33,403 nt of DNA from positions 1 to 33,403 of the forward strand of contig JADJMD010000001.1 in NCBI GenBank assembly GCA_016709765.1, written 5' to 3'. The stretch comes from Ignavibacteriales bacterium. GTDB taxonomy: Bacteria; Bacteroidota; Ignavibacteria; Ignavibacteriales; Ignavibacteriaceae. A program made the position numbers and the translations under genes. Below, in pieces: positions 7,765 through 15,987 of this stretch; the first letter of the stretch is position 1; each line of letters starts with the position of its first letter. Under the pieces are notes generated by a model that did no database searches, was not told the origin of the DNA, and worked only from the letters and a program-made list of their open reading frames with translations.

Positions 7765-9156
7765 TTAAGTGTACATTAATCTAAAATCCATCCTCGCTAA
7801 TATTTTTTCAACCACAGTTCCATATTTTTTTGCGATCGTCCGTATATCATCAGCTTTGCCGACTAACACAAACTGTAAGTTATCTTTTGGAAAATATTTT
7901 TTGATGATTTCGTTTGCTTTGGCAACAGTCATTCCATCGACGGCTATTTCAAAATCGTTAATGTATGAGTCTTCTAATCCATAAATATATTTTGTGTTAA
8001 AATCCCGCAAGTGCGCCAGAGGTTTCGTAATCAGGCGGAAACTGTCCTTTAACATAATTTTTGCAGAGGTTAAAGTTGTTTCATCAATTCCTCTTTCAAA
8101 AAGTCTATTGTAGGTCTTTACGGCAAGATCAATTGCTTCTTCCGTATTTTTAGTTGCGGTAAAGGTGCTTATGTAAAACGTTCCTGCCGTTTTATAAGAC
8201 ACAAACCGGCTGCGTGCACCGTAAGTATAGCCGGCGTTTACCCGAAGTTCATCATTTAACCAGCTTGTAAATCTGCCGCCAAGAATTGTATTAATAACAT
8301 CAATCTGAATTAGATCCTGATTGCTCATTGGCACGCCAAATCCGCCAATCATAAAAGTGGTTTCTGTTGCGTTGTCTTTATTGATTAGATAAACAGATGG
8401 CTCTTTCAAATCTTTTTTTGTAAATCTTGAATCATCTATTAATCTTGGTGCCGTTACTCGCCAATTAGAAAAAAGCTCAATTAATTTGACTTTCATTTTG
8501 CCAGAATCAAAATCACCTACAACTGCAATTGCACAATTTTCTGATCTGATGTTCTTTAGATAGAAGCCTTTTATTTCGTCTTGGCTAATTTGTTCAACGC
8601 TCTTTTTAGTGCCGTCAACAGGATTTCCGTAAGGAGAATCAGCAAATAAAAACTTATTGTAATAAGCCCCAATTACCTGTCTTGGACTTTCCTTTGCCTG
8701 ATCAAGTTCCGCAATCCAACGTTGTTTTCTTTTAACAATTTCTTCTTCGGGAAAAGTTGGATTTGTTATTACATCTTTATAACAGGTAAAAGTTTGTCTA
8801 GATCATTTTTCATAAACTGGGCGGATACACCAGAATAATCCAGCCTTGCATAAGTGTTTTAAACTGCTTCCGTAAAAATTAAAAACGGAATCTATTTGGG
8901 ATTTTGTATAACTGACTGTCCCAAATTTCAAAGCTTCTGCAGTAAAAGAGGCCAGACCATTTGAGCTTCCATCTCTTATTGCCCCGGCATCAAACACAGT
9001 CGAAAAAGAAAGGACTGGGACATCATGCTTTTCCATTAAATAGATTGTTAAACCATTATCAAGCGTAACAACTTCATACTTTGGAAGTTTGAATTGTGCG
9101 TTAGTAATCGAGTAAAGAACAACGCTTAACATTATTATTGATAATATTTTTTTCAT
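7765..9156 (-). CDS. M16 peptidase-like subunit without zinc motif, frameshifted
   Basis: This is the second gene of an M16B (insulinase/processing-peptidase family) pair. A signal peptide (IIMLSVVLYSITNAQ) precedes KLPKYEVVTLDNGLTIYL. At the place of the catalytic HxxEH it has SFTAE (about residues 70-74, in GLASFTAEALKFGT), so it cannot bind zinc. The C-terminal half keeps the family segment INTILGGRFTSWLNDELR followed by GYTYGARSRFVSYKTAGTFY, whose Arg and Tyr residues fit the substrate-binding R/Y region of non-catalytic M16B partners. Two shifts, near 8860 and at an A run near 8783, split it; corrected length is about 463 residues. It starts inside the stop of the active subunit (ATGA overlap at 9153-9156), with GGAGGAAG as ribosome site. 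Confidence 0.88.
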
Positions 9157-10460
9157 TGTACTTCCTCCGTATTTAAAACGCCAACAGTTCTGTTTTGTTT
9201 TGTAAAATATTTAGCGGCAACAGTTTTAATCTCTTCTGCAGTAACTCTTTTGTAATCATCCGGAGCGGTAAACATTTTTTTATAATCACCAAAAAACAAT
9301 TCATAAGTGCCGATAGTGTTTGACATCCCGTTTATGGTTTCTGTTGTTTTATAAAAACCCATTAGTTTTTGGTTTTTTACCTTTTGGAGGTCGCTTTCAC
9401 TAATTCCTTCTTTAACTATTTTATCAACCTCATCAAGCATAGCTTTTTCCAATTTTGCTACGGAAACTCCATCATTACAAATTCCATAAAAGTAAAATAA
9501 TGTTGGATCGAAGGCTTCCGGATAAAAACATCCAACCTCTAAAGCAAGTTGTTGATTTTCCACAATTGAATTATAAAGTCTTGATGATTCGCCTTCGGAC
9601 AAAATTGAATTTAACAAATCAAGAGCATAATAGTCATCACTTCCTGATTGTGGAACATGATATGTAATCATTATATAGGGTGATGGAACTTCGCGTTTTA
9701 CAAAAAGCCTTCTCTCGCCTGTTTGTTCGGGCTCAACAGTATGTAAGTTTCTTGGTTTTGGACCTGCAGGAATCGGTTCAAAATATTTTTCTGCAAGTTT
9801 TTTAACCTCGGCAAGCTTAACATCGCCGCTTATTACAACAACACAATTATTTGGTGCATAATAAGTATGAAAATAATTTTCCAAATCTTCTTTTGTCCAA
9901 TTCTTTATATCAGATTCCCATCCAATTACCGGCCACTGATAAGAGTGAGCAATAAAGGCGGTTGCTTGAGTTTCTTGCCAAAGCTGTTCTAGTGGGTTGT
10001 TTTCTAATCCCGTACTTCTTTCGGATAAAATCACTCCTCTTTCACTTTCAATCATTTTAGGATCAAAGTTTAAGTTTGCAATTCTATCTGCTTCAAGATC
10101 AAACATAACTTCTAGTGAACTTGAAGGAAACCAATCTGTGTAAGCAGTAATGTTTTCTGAAGTGTATGCGTTATTTGATCCGCCATTAGCTTCCATAACG
10201 CGATCAAATTGTTTGGGTCCGTATTTCTTTGCGCCATTAAACATCATGTGTTCAAAGAAATGTGAAATTCCCGTTATGCCAATGTATTCGTTGCGGGATC
10301 CAACTTTGTAAAAAAAGTACATATTGGCATTTGGAATTGAGCTGTCTTCAAGAACAAAAATTTTCATTCCGTTCTTTAGTGTAAACGATTTTACATCATC
10401 TGCTTTTATTTGTGCAAACATCGAGACAGCAGAGATGAGAAAAACTAAAATGTATTTTAT
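9153..10460 (-). CDS. M16 family zinc metallopeptidase, active subunit
   Basis: This is an envelope M16B peptidase. Counted from the first ATG (10419-10421), the zinc site is H54-F-F-E57-H58 in GITGISHFFEHMMFNG, and E134 in ESERGVILSE is the third ligand at the usual spacing of 76. The second domain contains RREVPSPYIMITYHVP-like strands and SGEGESSRLYN-type segment (ILSEGESSRLYNSIV). From that ATG the protein is 422 residues and begins with only MFAQIK, the tail of a signal peptide. The open frame upstream encodes KYILVFLISAVS, a proper hydrophobic core, starting at an ATA (10458-10460) in place of the expected ATG; either a rare start or a base error. I extend to it. The stop overlaps the start of the inactive partner, implying coupled translation and a 1:1 heterodimer. 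Confidence 0.92.
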   Translation of the reverse strand: MKYILVFLISAVSMFAQIKADDVKSFTLKNGMKIFVLEDSSIPNANMYFFYKVGSRNEYIGITGISHFFEHMMFNGAKKYGPKQFDRVMEANGGSNNAYTSENITAYTDWFPSSSLEVMFDLEADRIANLNFDPKMIESERGVILSERSTGLENNPLEQLWQETQATAFIAHSYQWPVIGWESDIKNWTKEDLENYFHTYYAPNNCVVVISGDVKLAEVKKLAEKYFEPIPAGPKPRNLHTVEPEQTGERRLFVKREVPSPYIMITYHVPQSGSDDYYALDLLNSILSEGESSRLYNSIVENQQLALEVGCFYPEAFDPTLFYFYGICNDGVSVAKLEKAMLDEVDKIVKEGISESDLQKVKNQKLMGFYKTTETINGMSNTIGTYELFFGDYKKMFTAPDDYKRVTAEEIKTVAAKYFTKQNRTVGVLNTEEVQ

Positions 10461-10774
10461 GGTTAATCCGAAATATTAATTAAATGTGATAGGCTAAAAT
10501 ACAAATTGTATTATGCATATAAAGGGTATTTTGATAAGCGGTTGAAATTTTGAATCAAGAACTGATGTTGCTCAAAAAAGAAAGTTAAAAGTTGAAAAGA
10601 GATGACATCTTTTAGGAAAGATTTTATCTCTCCATTTTAAAGCATAAATACTTTTAAAAACGTTTATAACTTTAATTGATAGTTGATAAAATATAAAATA
10701 TCTTTAACCACAAATTTTTACAGGAAACATCTTTTTACTAAAGGAGCATTTACAATTAAAGGGAAAGGATAAAA
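10461..10774. other. Intergenic region between divergent peptidase genes
   Basis: This 314-nt AT-rich region separates the minus-strand M16 operon from the plus-strand YpfJ gene. It contains a 13-bp near-palindrome, ATACAA-A-TTGTAT (10499-10511), which could be an operator, and homopurine stretches near 10570-10620. I find no convincing TTTG/TAnnTTTG promoter and no coding sequence. Confidence 0.5.
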
Positions 10775-11621
10775 ATGCGTTGGCAAGGCAGAAAAGAAAG
10801 CTCGAATGTTGAAGACAGACGCGGTATGTCGCCAGGAGGAAAAGGAATAGTTGGCGGTGGTATTGGAACAATTGCGATTGTACTTGTTGTTCTTTTGCTT
10901 GGCGGAGATCCTACTTCAATTCTACAAAATATCCAAACAACGGACCAAACAACCAATTCAAACTACGTTGAAAGTGCAACTGATAAAGAGCTTTCACAAT
11001 TTGTTTCTGTTGTGCTTGCTGAAACCGAAGATGTTTGCATGCAATCTTTAAAAAAAGGGTGCAAATTATCGCGAACCCAAATTGATGTTGTTCAGCGGGC
11101 AGGTTCAATCAGCTTGCGGTGTTGCGGGCGCTTCTACGGGTCCGTTTTATTGTCCCGGTGATGAAAAACTGTACATCGATTTAAGTTTTTTTAATGAGCT
11201 GCAAAAACGTTTTAAAGCTCCGGGTGATTTTGCAATGGCTTATGTAATTGCTCACGAAGTTGGTCATCATATACAAAAGTTAACCGGAGTAATGGATAAA
11301 ATGGATGAACTTCGTTCGCGATTAAGTGAAGAAGAGTATAATAAATATTCTGTAAGATTAGAATTACAGGCAGATTTTTATGCAGGCATTTGGGCGCATT
11401 ACACAGAACAGAAAGATCTTCTTGAAAGCGGGGACCTTGAAGAAGCTTTAAATGCAGCAAGCGCCGTGGGTGATGATAACATTCAAAAACAGGCACAAGG
11501 ATATGTTGTCCCGGAATCTTTTACTCACGGAACATCAGAGCAAAGAAAAAAATGGTTTTATAAGGGTTTTACTTCCGGGGATATACGACAGGGTGATACA
11601 TTTAGCACAAGAAATTTGTAA
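10775..11621 (+). CDS. ypfJ: YpfJ-family neutral zinc metallopeptidase, frameshifted
   Basis: The family signature is plain: N-terminal MRWQGRKESSNVEDRRG, a single transmembrane segment (GTIAIVLVVLLLGG, about residues 31-44), then FSGQVQSACGVAGASTGPFY and the zinc site AYVIAHEVGHHIQKLTGV (HExxH), with LELQADFYAGIWAHY further on, holding the third ligand region. Corrected length is about 282 residues, near the family norm. Two shifts lie at about 11036 (a G missing) and about 11060; between them the second frame reads WHAIFKKGANYREPKLMLFS, matching the family. The start has AAGGGAAAGGAT upstream. The protein should be anchored in the inner membrane with the peptidase domain outside the cytoplasm; substrates of this family are poorly known. 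Confidence 0.9.
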
Positions 11622-11686
11622 GATTATTAATATAGGTTGCTTATTGAGTTCAAGTATATATTTCTTCATTATTTAAAGAGGTGCGC

Positions 11687-12187
11687 ATGGAGCCGTTAAA
11701 AAAATTTTCACCCGGGTTTTATGGAATTATTATTCTTCTGTTTTTTCTTCCCTTTGTAAATCTTTCGTGCAGCGGGCAAACAATTATGAGTTTATCAGGT
11801 TTCCAGCTTATTACAGGAGCAGATTATAAAGCTAATAGTATGTTTGGTGAAACAACCACAAGCGAAGCTAAAGAAAATGAAAAAGTAGATTCTCAGCCAT
11901 TGGCTTTGTTTGCATTACTTACTGCTGTTATTGCTCTAGCTATAAGCTTTGTAAAGATGAGGACACTATCTCTTGTAAATATTGTGTTATCGGCGCTTGG
12001 AGCAATCTTTTTAATTCTGCTTAAGATTAATATGGATGGTGATGTTAAATTAAGCGGGCAAGCCGTTATTACACTCGATTATCAATTTGCTTACTGGCTT
12101 TCTATAATTTTATTTTTGGCGGCGGCATTTGTTCAATGGAAAATATTTTCTGACGATGGTCCAGCAAAAGTAAATGTACTGGAATAA
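11687..12187 (+). CDS. Small membrane protein of unknown function
   Basis: From the ATG at 11687 (AGAGGT seven bases upstream; a GTG six bases earlier overlaps that site and is less likely) this encodes 166 residues. The topology is an N-terminal hydrophobic segment (YGIIILLFFLPFVNLSC), an exterior loop with SGQTIMSLSGFQLITG and an acidic stretch (TTSEAKENEKVDSQ), then three further transmembrane segments (LALFALLTAVIALAISFV, LVNIVLSALGAIFLILL, FAYWLSIILFLAAAFVQW). The first segment ends in LSCSG, which resembles a lipobox, but the preceding residues are a membrane segment and not a typical signal peptide. I do not recognise a named family. It follows the YpfJ gene by 65 nt in the same direction; functional linkage is unproven. 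Confidence 0.75.
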   Translation: MEPLKKFSPGFYGIIILLFFLPFVNLSCSGQTIMSLSGFQLITGADYKANSMFGETTTSEAKENEKVDSQPLALFALLTAVIALAISFVKMRTLSLVNIVLSALGAIFLILLKINMDGDVKLSGQAVITLDYQFAYWLSIILFLAAAFVQWKIFSDDGPAKVNVLE

Positions 12188-12252
12188 AAATAGCTTATAA
12201 TATATTTACAAACAGATATTTAAGACTGTTTCAAAAATCGATAAAAAAATTT

Positions 12253-12415
12253 GTCATTCCCGTGAATGCGGGAATCTTTTTTAAAACTTAAACATTTAGA
12301 TTCCCGTTTTTGAGATAGTGTGATAATTGTCTTTTTCACTTCGACCGCAGGAAGAAGTCTTTAAATCTAAACAAATTTCTCAATCGTAATCCGCCGCGGC
12401 GGGCTCTGAAATGAC
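12253..12415. repeat. Candidate miniature repeat element with 6-bp inverted ends
   Basis: The block begins GTCATT (12253-12258) and ends AATGAC (12410-12415), its inverted copy. Inside are an ATTCCCG/CGGGAAT hairpin (12256-12275), an ACTTC/GAAGT stem near 12340-12357, and the perfect 12-bp palindrome CCGCCGCGGCGG (12391-12402), strikingly GC-rich for this AT-rich DNA. No ORF. This resembles non-coding intergenic repeats of bacterial genomes, but only one copy is in the window, so repetition is not shown. Confidence 0.45.
12256..12282 (+). terminator. Possible terminator after the 11687-12187 gene
   Basis: A 7-bp stem ATTCCCG/CGGGAAT with a 6-nt loop, followed by CTTTTTT on the plus strand, 69 nt past the stop at 12187. 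It is also part of the repeat-like block, so termination may be a secondary role. Confidence 0.5.
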
Positions 12416-12616
12416 TTGCTCCAAATTTTCACACAGATCCTTTCACGGCGAAAGACATATAAATCCCGTCTTTTAAAAGAACTGCTTTTTATTTTATCAT
12501 AATATCAACACAAAAGAAATTTTTAGTTGTTTGTGATGAAATTAAATTTTACAAACATATCTTTGAAACACAGATCAGCACTTCTTTATAAATACATTTT
12601 AGGTTAAAGGAGATTT

Positions 12617-13960
12617 ATGCAAGCTTTAGAAAATATTCTTACACAAATTAGCGATTTACTTTGGGGTTATCCGCTTATCATACTTCTCTTTGGTACACAC
12701 GTCTTTCTAACATTCCGACTTAAGATAATTCAAAGATTTATCGGCAAAGCAATAAAAATATCCTTGCGAAGAGATAAAGAAGGTAAAGGAGATATTAGCC
12801 AGTTTGGTGCCCTAACCACTGCACTTGCCGCAACAATTGGAACCGGAAATATTGTTGGAGTTTCTACCGCAGTTGCTGCGGGCGGACCAGGTGCTGTTTT
12901 GTGGATGTGGCTTACCGGCGTTTTTGGAATTGCAACTAAGTACAGCGAAGCTTTGCTTGCGGTAAAATACAGAGTTAAAATGCCTGATGGTTCTATGGCG
13001 GGCGGACCAATGTATGTTCTTGAACGCGGATTAAATATGAAATGGCTTGCGGTTTTGTTTGCCGCTTTTACTTCCGTTACTGCATTTGGAATTGGAAATA
13101 TGGTACAGGCAAATTCCATTTCCACTTTAGTTAACGAAGCTTTTCAAGTTCCAATGTGGATAACAGGATTAATATTAGCAACGCTTACAGCGTTTGTAAT
13201 TATAGGCGGAATAAAATCTATTGCAAAAGTTTGCGAACGTCTCGTACCTTTTATGGCAATTACTTATGTGATTGGCTGTTTAATAGTTCTTGGAATGAAC
13301 ATTAGCGGAATACCCGATACGGTTATGTTAATACTTAACAGCGCATTTAGCGGTCACGCAGTTGTTGGCGGTTTTCTTGGTGCGGGAATGAAAGAGGCTA
13401 TAAGATTTGGAATTGCGCGCGGACTTTTTTCTAACGAATCCGGTTTGGGTAGCGCGCCTATTGTTGCGGCGGCTGCACAAACAAAAAATCCTGTTAGGCA
13501 GGCATTGGTTTCTTCAACAGGAACATTTTGGGATACCGTTGTTGTTTGTGCAATTACAGGATTGGTAATTGTAAATTCCGGAGAGTGGGTAAAAGGATTA
13601 TCAGGCGCGGCATTAACTAAACAAGCCTTCAGTGATTTTCATATTATCGGTCCTATTGTGTTAACCCTTGGATTACTAACTTTTGTTTTTTCTACAATAC
13701 TTGGATGGTCTTACTACGGCGAGAAAGCCGCAGAATATCTTTTCGGTAACAAAGTTATAAAACCGTACCGCTACCTTTGGGTAATGTTTGTTATGATTGG
13801 CTCTGTTATGTCTTTAAATGTTGTTTGGACTTTTGCGGATATTACAAACGCGCTAATGGCAGTACCGAATCTTGTTTCATTAATTTTGTTAAGCGGAGTA
13901 ATAGCAAGCGAAACAAAAAAATATCTTTGGGAAGATAGGCTTGATGAAGAGGGAGAATAG
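12617..13960 (+). CDS. Sodium:alanine/glycine symporter (AGCS family)
   Basis: This inner-membrane symporter imports alanine, glycine or a related small amino acid with Na+. The 447-residue length and the family blocks fit AGCS (DagA/AlsT-like): GALTTALAATIGTGNIVGVS and TAVAAGGPGAVLWMWLTGVF near residues 60-100, KYSEALLAVKYR, then SMAGGPMYVLERGL, and later FSNESGLGSAPIVAAAAQT and GWSYYGEKAAEYLFG. About ten or eleven hydrophobic segments are visible. The frame is intact. The start ATG has AAGGAG seven bases upstream. It stands alone: 429 nt of non-coding DNA precede it, and the next gene is a secreted protein 90 nt downstream. Exact substrate cannot be decided from sequence. Confidence 0.95.
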   Translation: MQALENILTQISDLLWGYPLIILLFGTHVFLTFRLKIIQRFIGKAIKISLRRDKEGKGDISQFGALTTALAATIGTGNIVGVSTAVAAGGPGAVLWMWLTGVFGIATKYSEALLAVKYRVKMPDGSMAGGPMYVLERGLNMKWLAVLFAAFTSVTAFGIGNMVQANSISTLVNEAFQVPMWITGLILATLTAFVIIGGIKSIAKVCERLVPFMAITYVIGCLIVLGMNISGIPDTVMLILNSAFSGHAVVGGFLGAGMKEAIRFGIARGLFSNESGLGSAPIVAAAAQTKNPVRQALVSSTGTFWDTVVVCAITGLVIVNSGEWVKGLSGAALTKQAFSDFHIIGPIVLTLGLLTFVFSTILGWSYYGEKAAEYLFGNKVIKPYRYLWVMFVMIGSVMSLNVVWTFADITNALMAVPNLVSLILLSGVIASETKKYLWEDRLDEEGE

Positions 13961-14019
13961 TTAAAGAACTTAAATTTTTTTCAAAGTCGAAATTGATTAT
14001 TTAATTTTTTAATTTTGAC

Positions 14020-14046
14020 TTGAGATTATCTCAATAACATTGAGGC
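14020..14046 (+). promoter_or_regulatory. Triple alternating half-site overlapping a ribosome binding site
   Basis: TTGAG-N5-CTCAA-N5-TTGAG occupies 14020-14044, three alternating half-sites at exact 10-base spacing. The last TTGAG plus the next G forms the likely Shine-Dalgarno of the gene starting at 14051. In RNA the middle CTCAA can pair with either flank, giving two exclusive hairpins, only one of which hides the ribosome site. As DNA it could equally be an operator. TAACATTG (14035-14042) resembles a -7 element with one mismatch. Confidence 0.4.
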
Positions 14047-14050
14047 TAAT

Positions 14051-15829
14051 ATGAAACTGAAAATATCCTACCTGGTTTTATTCACTCTTATAGTTAATAG
14101 TTTTACTGCAAATGCAACGATACGCTTTGTAAGCAAAACCGGCACAAGCACACCACCCTACACAAGCTGGGAAACTGCAGCCGACAGCATACAAAAGTGC
14201 ATTAACATCTGCGTTGATGGTGATACTGTTTACGTTGATGTTGGAACTTACATAGAAAAAGTAACCATTGATAGATATATAACTCTTATTGGTATGAGTA
14301 TGGACAGCGTGATTATTGATGGAGCCAACGCAATACAATATAATATTATCTATGTAACAGCAAATGCGACTATGGAAAATTTCACTGTAATTGGTAATGG
14401 CACAGCAGTACCCGTGGGTATTGAGACATTTAATGCGAATATTTTACTTCGATCCGTTAGAATAAAAGATTTAGAGTATGGTATAAATATCCAAAGATCT
14501 ACATCTTTGGTTGAGAACTGCATAATTTCCAACTGCGGTATGGCAAATATTCGCGATGAATGTGCAGAGGATACTTGTCACTCCATTTATAGAAACAATA
14601 TATTAGCTTCAAAGAATGCTCTTGGGGCTGCATATTTTTCCTTTGGCGGTTACCCTACATTTACAAATAATATTGTAATAGACGAAGGACAAACTACATT
14701 AACTGGAATTTTTTCAGGTCAAAAGCCAGGTGCAATTATTAAAAACAATTTGATTTATGGTTATAAAAACGAAGGGATTGGAATTGGTACAGTTACAAAT
14801 GATACCACGCATTTAATAAGTAATGTAATCACTAATATCGGCAACAATTTCGGTGGAATATCAACGAGTACAGGTAATAGAACCAAAACAGAAAATAATA
14901 TTATAAAAAATAGTTACCGAGCCTTCTATACATTTAATACAAATCCTTTCAGGGCTGATTACAATTTATTCTGGAAGATTCAAGAACTAATAGCCGGTCA
15001 AACATTTGTAGGAGATAGTAACATAGTTGCAGAGCCGATGTTTGTAAATGACACCATTCCTAGAATTGGTGGAACTTATGATTTTCGTCTTCAGAAATAC
15101 TCTCCGGCAATAGATAAAGGCAATCCCAATATTCTGGATACAGATGGAACAAGGAGTGATATAGGAATGTATGGTGGACCATTTGGTGAAACATACACAT
15201 ACCAGGATTTATCACCTCTTGCACCAAGAAATCTTTCTGCTGTTGTTGATTCAAATTATATTACAGTAAGATGGAACAGGAATACAGAAGCAGATACTTC
15301 GTTTTACAAGGTATATAGGGATACTGTTATAAATTTTACAATTGATTCAACAAAACTTATTAGTTCGTCTTCTGATTCATTCTTTGTTCAGGTAAATCCA
15401 CATATAAATACACGATATGTTTACAAAGTAATTTGTGTAGATAATCAAGGCAATGAATCCCAACCATCACAGGAACTTGTAGTTAACATTACATCAGTTT
15501 CAATGGATGAATATCCAATGGCTATTAGTGACTATGTCCTTTATCAAAACTACCCTAACCCATTTAACCCAAGCACAAAAATAGGTTATCAATTAAAAGA
15601 GAGAGCTTATGTAAAAATGATGGTTTATGATATAAAAGGTGAACTCATAAGTGTACTCGTTAACAAAGAACAAAACGCCGGCTACTACGAAGTTGAATTC
15701 AATGTAGGGAACGGACTCCCGTCCGTTCCGAATTTAGCCAGTGGAATTTACTTATATCGCATCGAGGTAATTGGTGAAGGCAACATTCCTGTTTACACTG
15801 AGATGAAAAAAATGTTGATGATAAAATGA
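14051..15829 (+). CDS. Secreted parallel beta-helix protein with FnIII-like and T9SS sorting domains
   Basis: This 592-residue exported protein has a signal peptide (residues 1-22, LVLFTLIVNSFTANA). Next is a right-handed beta-helix (about 25-375), opening RFVSKTGTSTPPYTSWETAA and DGDTVYVDVGTYIEKVTI, the DUF1565/pectin-lyase-like entry motif, with repeated short strands and Asn stacks (NNLIYG, ENNIIKN, YNLFW). An FnIII-like module follows (about 390-480, APRNLSAVVDSNYITVRWNR). The C-terminus is a T9SS type A sorting domain (about 500-592, YQNYPNPFNPSTKIGYQL), ending KKMLMIK. Such proteins bind or cleave polysaccharides outside the cell or serve as adhesins; no catalytic residues can be assigned. 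A 22-bp palindrome (15708-15729) sits in frame inside the sorting domain. GAGG six bases upstream of the ATG serves as ribosome site. Confidence 0.88.
   Translation: MKLKISYLVLFTLIVNSFTANATIRFVSKTGTSTPPYTSWETAADSIQKCINICVDGDTVYVDVGTYIEKVTIDRYITLIGMSMDSVIIDGANAIQYNIIYVTANATMENFTVIGNGTAVPVGIETFNANILLRSVRIKDLEYGINIQRSTSLVENCIISNCGMANIRDECAEDTCHSIYRNNILASKNALGAAYFSFGGYPTFTNNIVIDEGQTTLTGIFSGQKPGAIIKNNLIYGYKNEGIGIGTVTNDTTHLISNVITNIGNNFGGISTSTGNRTKTENNIIKNSYRAFYTFNTNPFRADYNLFWKIQELIAGQTFVGDSNIVAEPMFVNDTIPRIGGTYDFRLQKYSPAIDKGNPNILDTDGTRSDIGMYGGPFGETYTYQDLSPLAPRNLSAVVDSNYITVRWNRNTEADTSFYKVYRDTVINFTIDSTKLISSSSDSFFVQVNPHINTRYVYKVICVDNQGNESQPSQELVVNITSVSMDEYPMAISDYVLYQNYPNPFNPSTKIGYQLKERAYVKMMVYDIKGELISVLVNKEQNAGYYEVEFNVGNGLPSVPNLASGIYLYRIEVIGEGNIPVYTEMKKMLMIK
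15708..15729. repeat. Palindromic 22-bp insertion inside the T9SS sorting domain
   Basis: GGAACGGAC-TCCC-GTCCGTTCC is a perfect 9-bp inverted repeat around a 4-nt loop. It encodes most of GNGLPSVP between EVEFN and NLASGIYLYRI. The three other T9SS sorting domains in the window run directly from FD/FN over two or three residues to LSSG, so the palindrome looks like an in-frame insertion tolerated at a loop. It is GC-rich against AT-rich surroundings. Confidence 0.6.
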
Positions 15830-15849
15830 TAAAATCATTTAAGCAGAAA

Positions 15850-15866
15850 TCCCGATACAATCGGGA
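15850..15866. terminator. Small GC-rich hairpin after the 14051-15829 gene
   Basis: TCCCGAT-ACA-ATCGGGA is a perfect 7-bp stem with a 3-nt loop, 20 nt past the stop. There is no T tract, so it is either a weak terminator or a REP-like palindrome. Confidence 0.35.
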
Positions 15867-15987
15867 ATACTTGTAAAGTAATGCTTAAGCTCAATTAAAT
15901 AACCAAAGTGGTTAATCTTATGAATGTTCTAGAATCTTTTGTTGTACAAATAAATAATTTTTAATACACTTATTCAGGGGCTTTAAA

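Larger units (their letters stand above)
12188..12616. other. 429-nt intergenic region with repeat-like hairpins
   Basis: No coding sequence is visible. The region carries a REP-like hairpin, a GC-rich palindrome and short inverted ends (see the entry at 12253-12415), then about 200 nt of AT-rich sequence leading to the symporter start at 12617, which has AAGGAG upstream. Confidence 0.6.
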
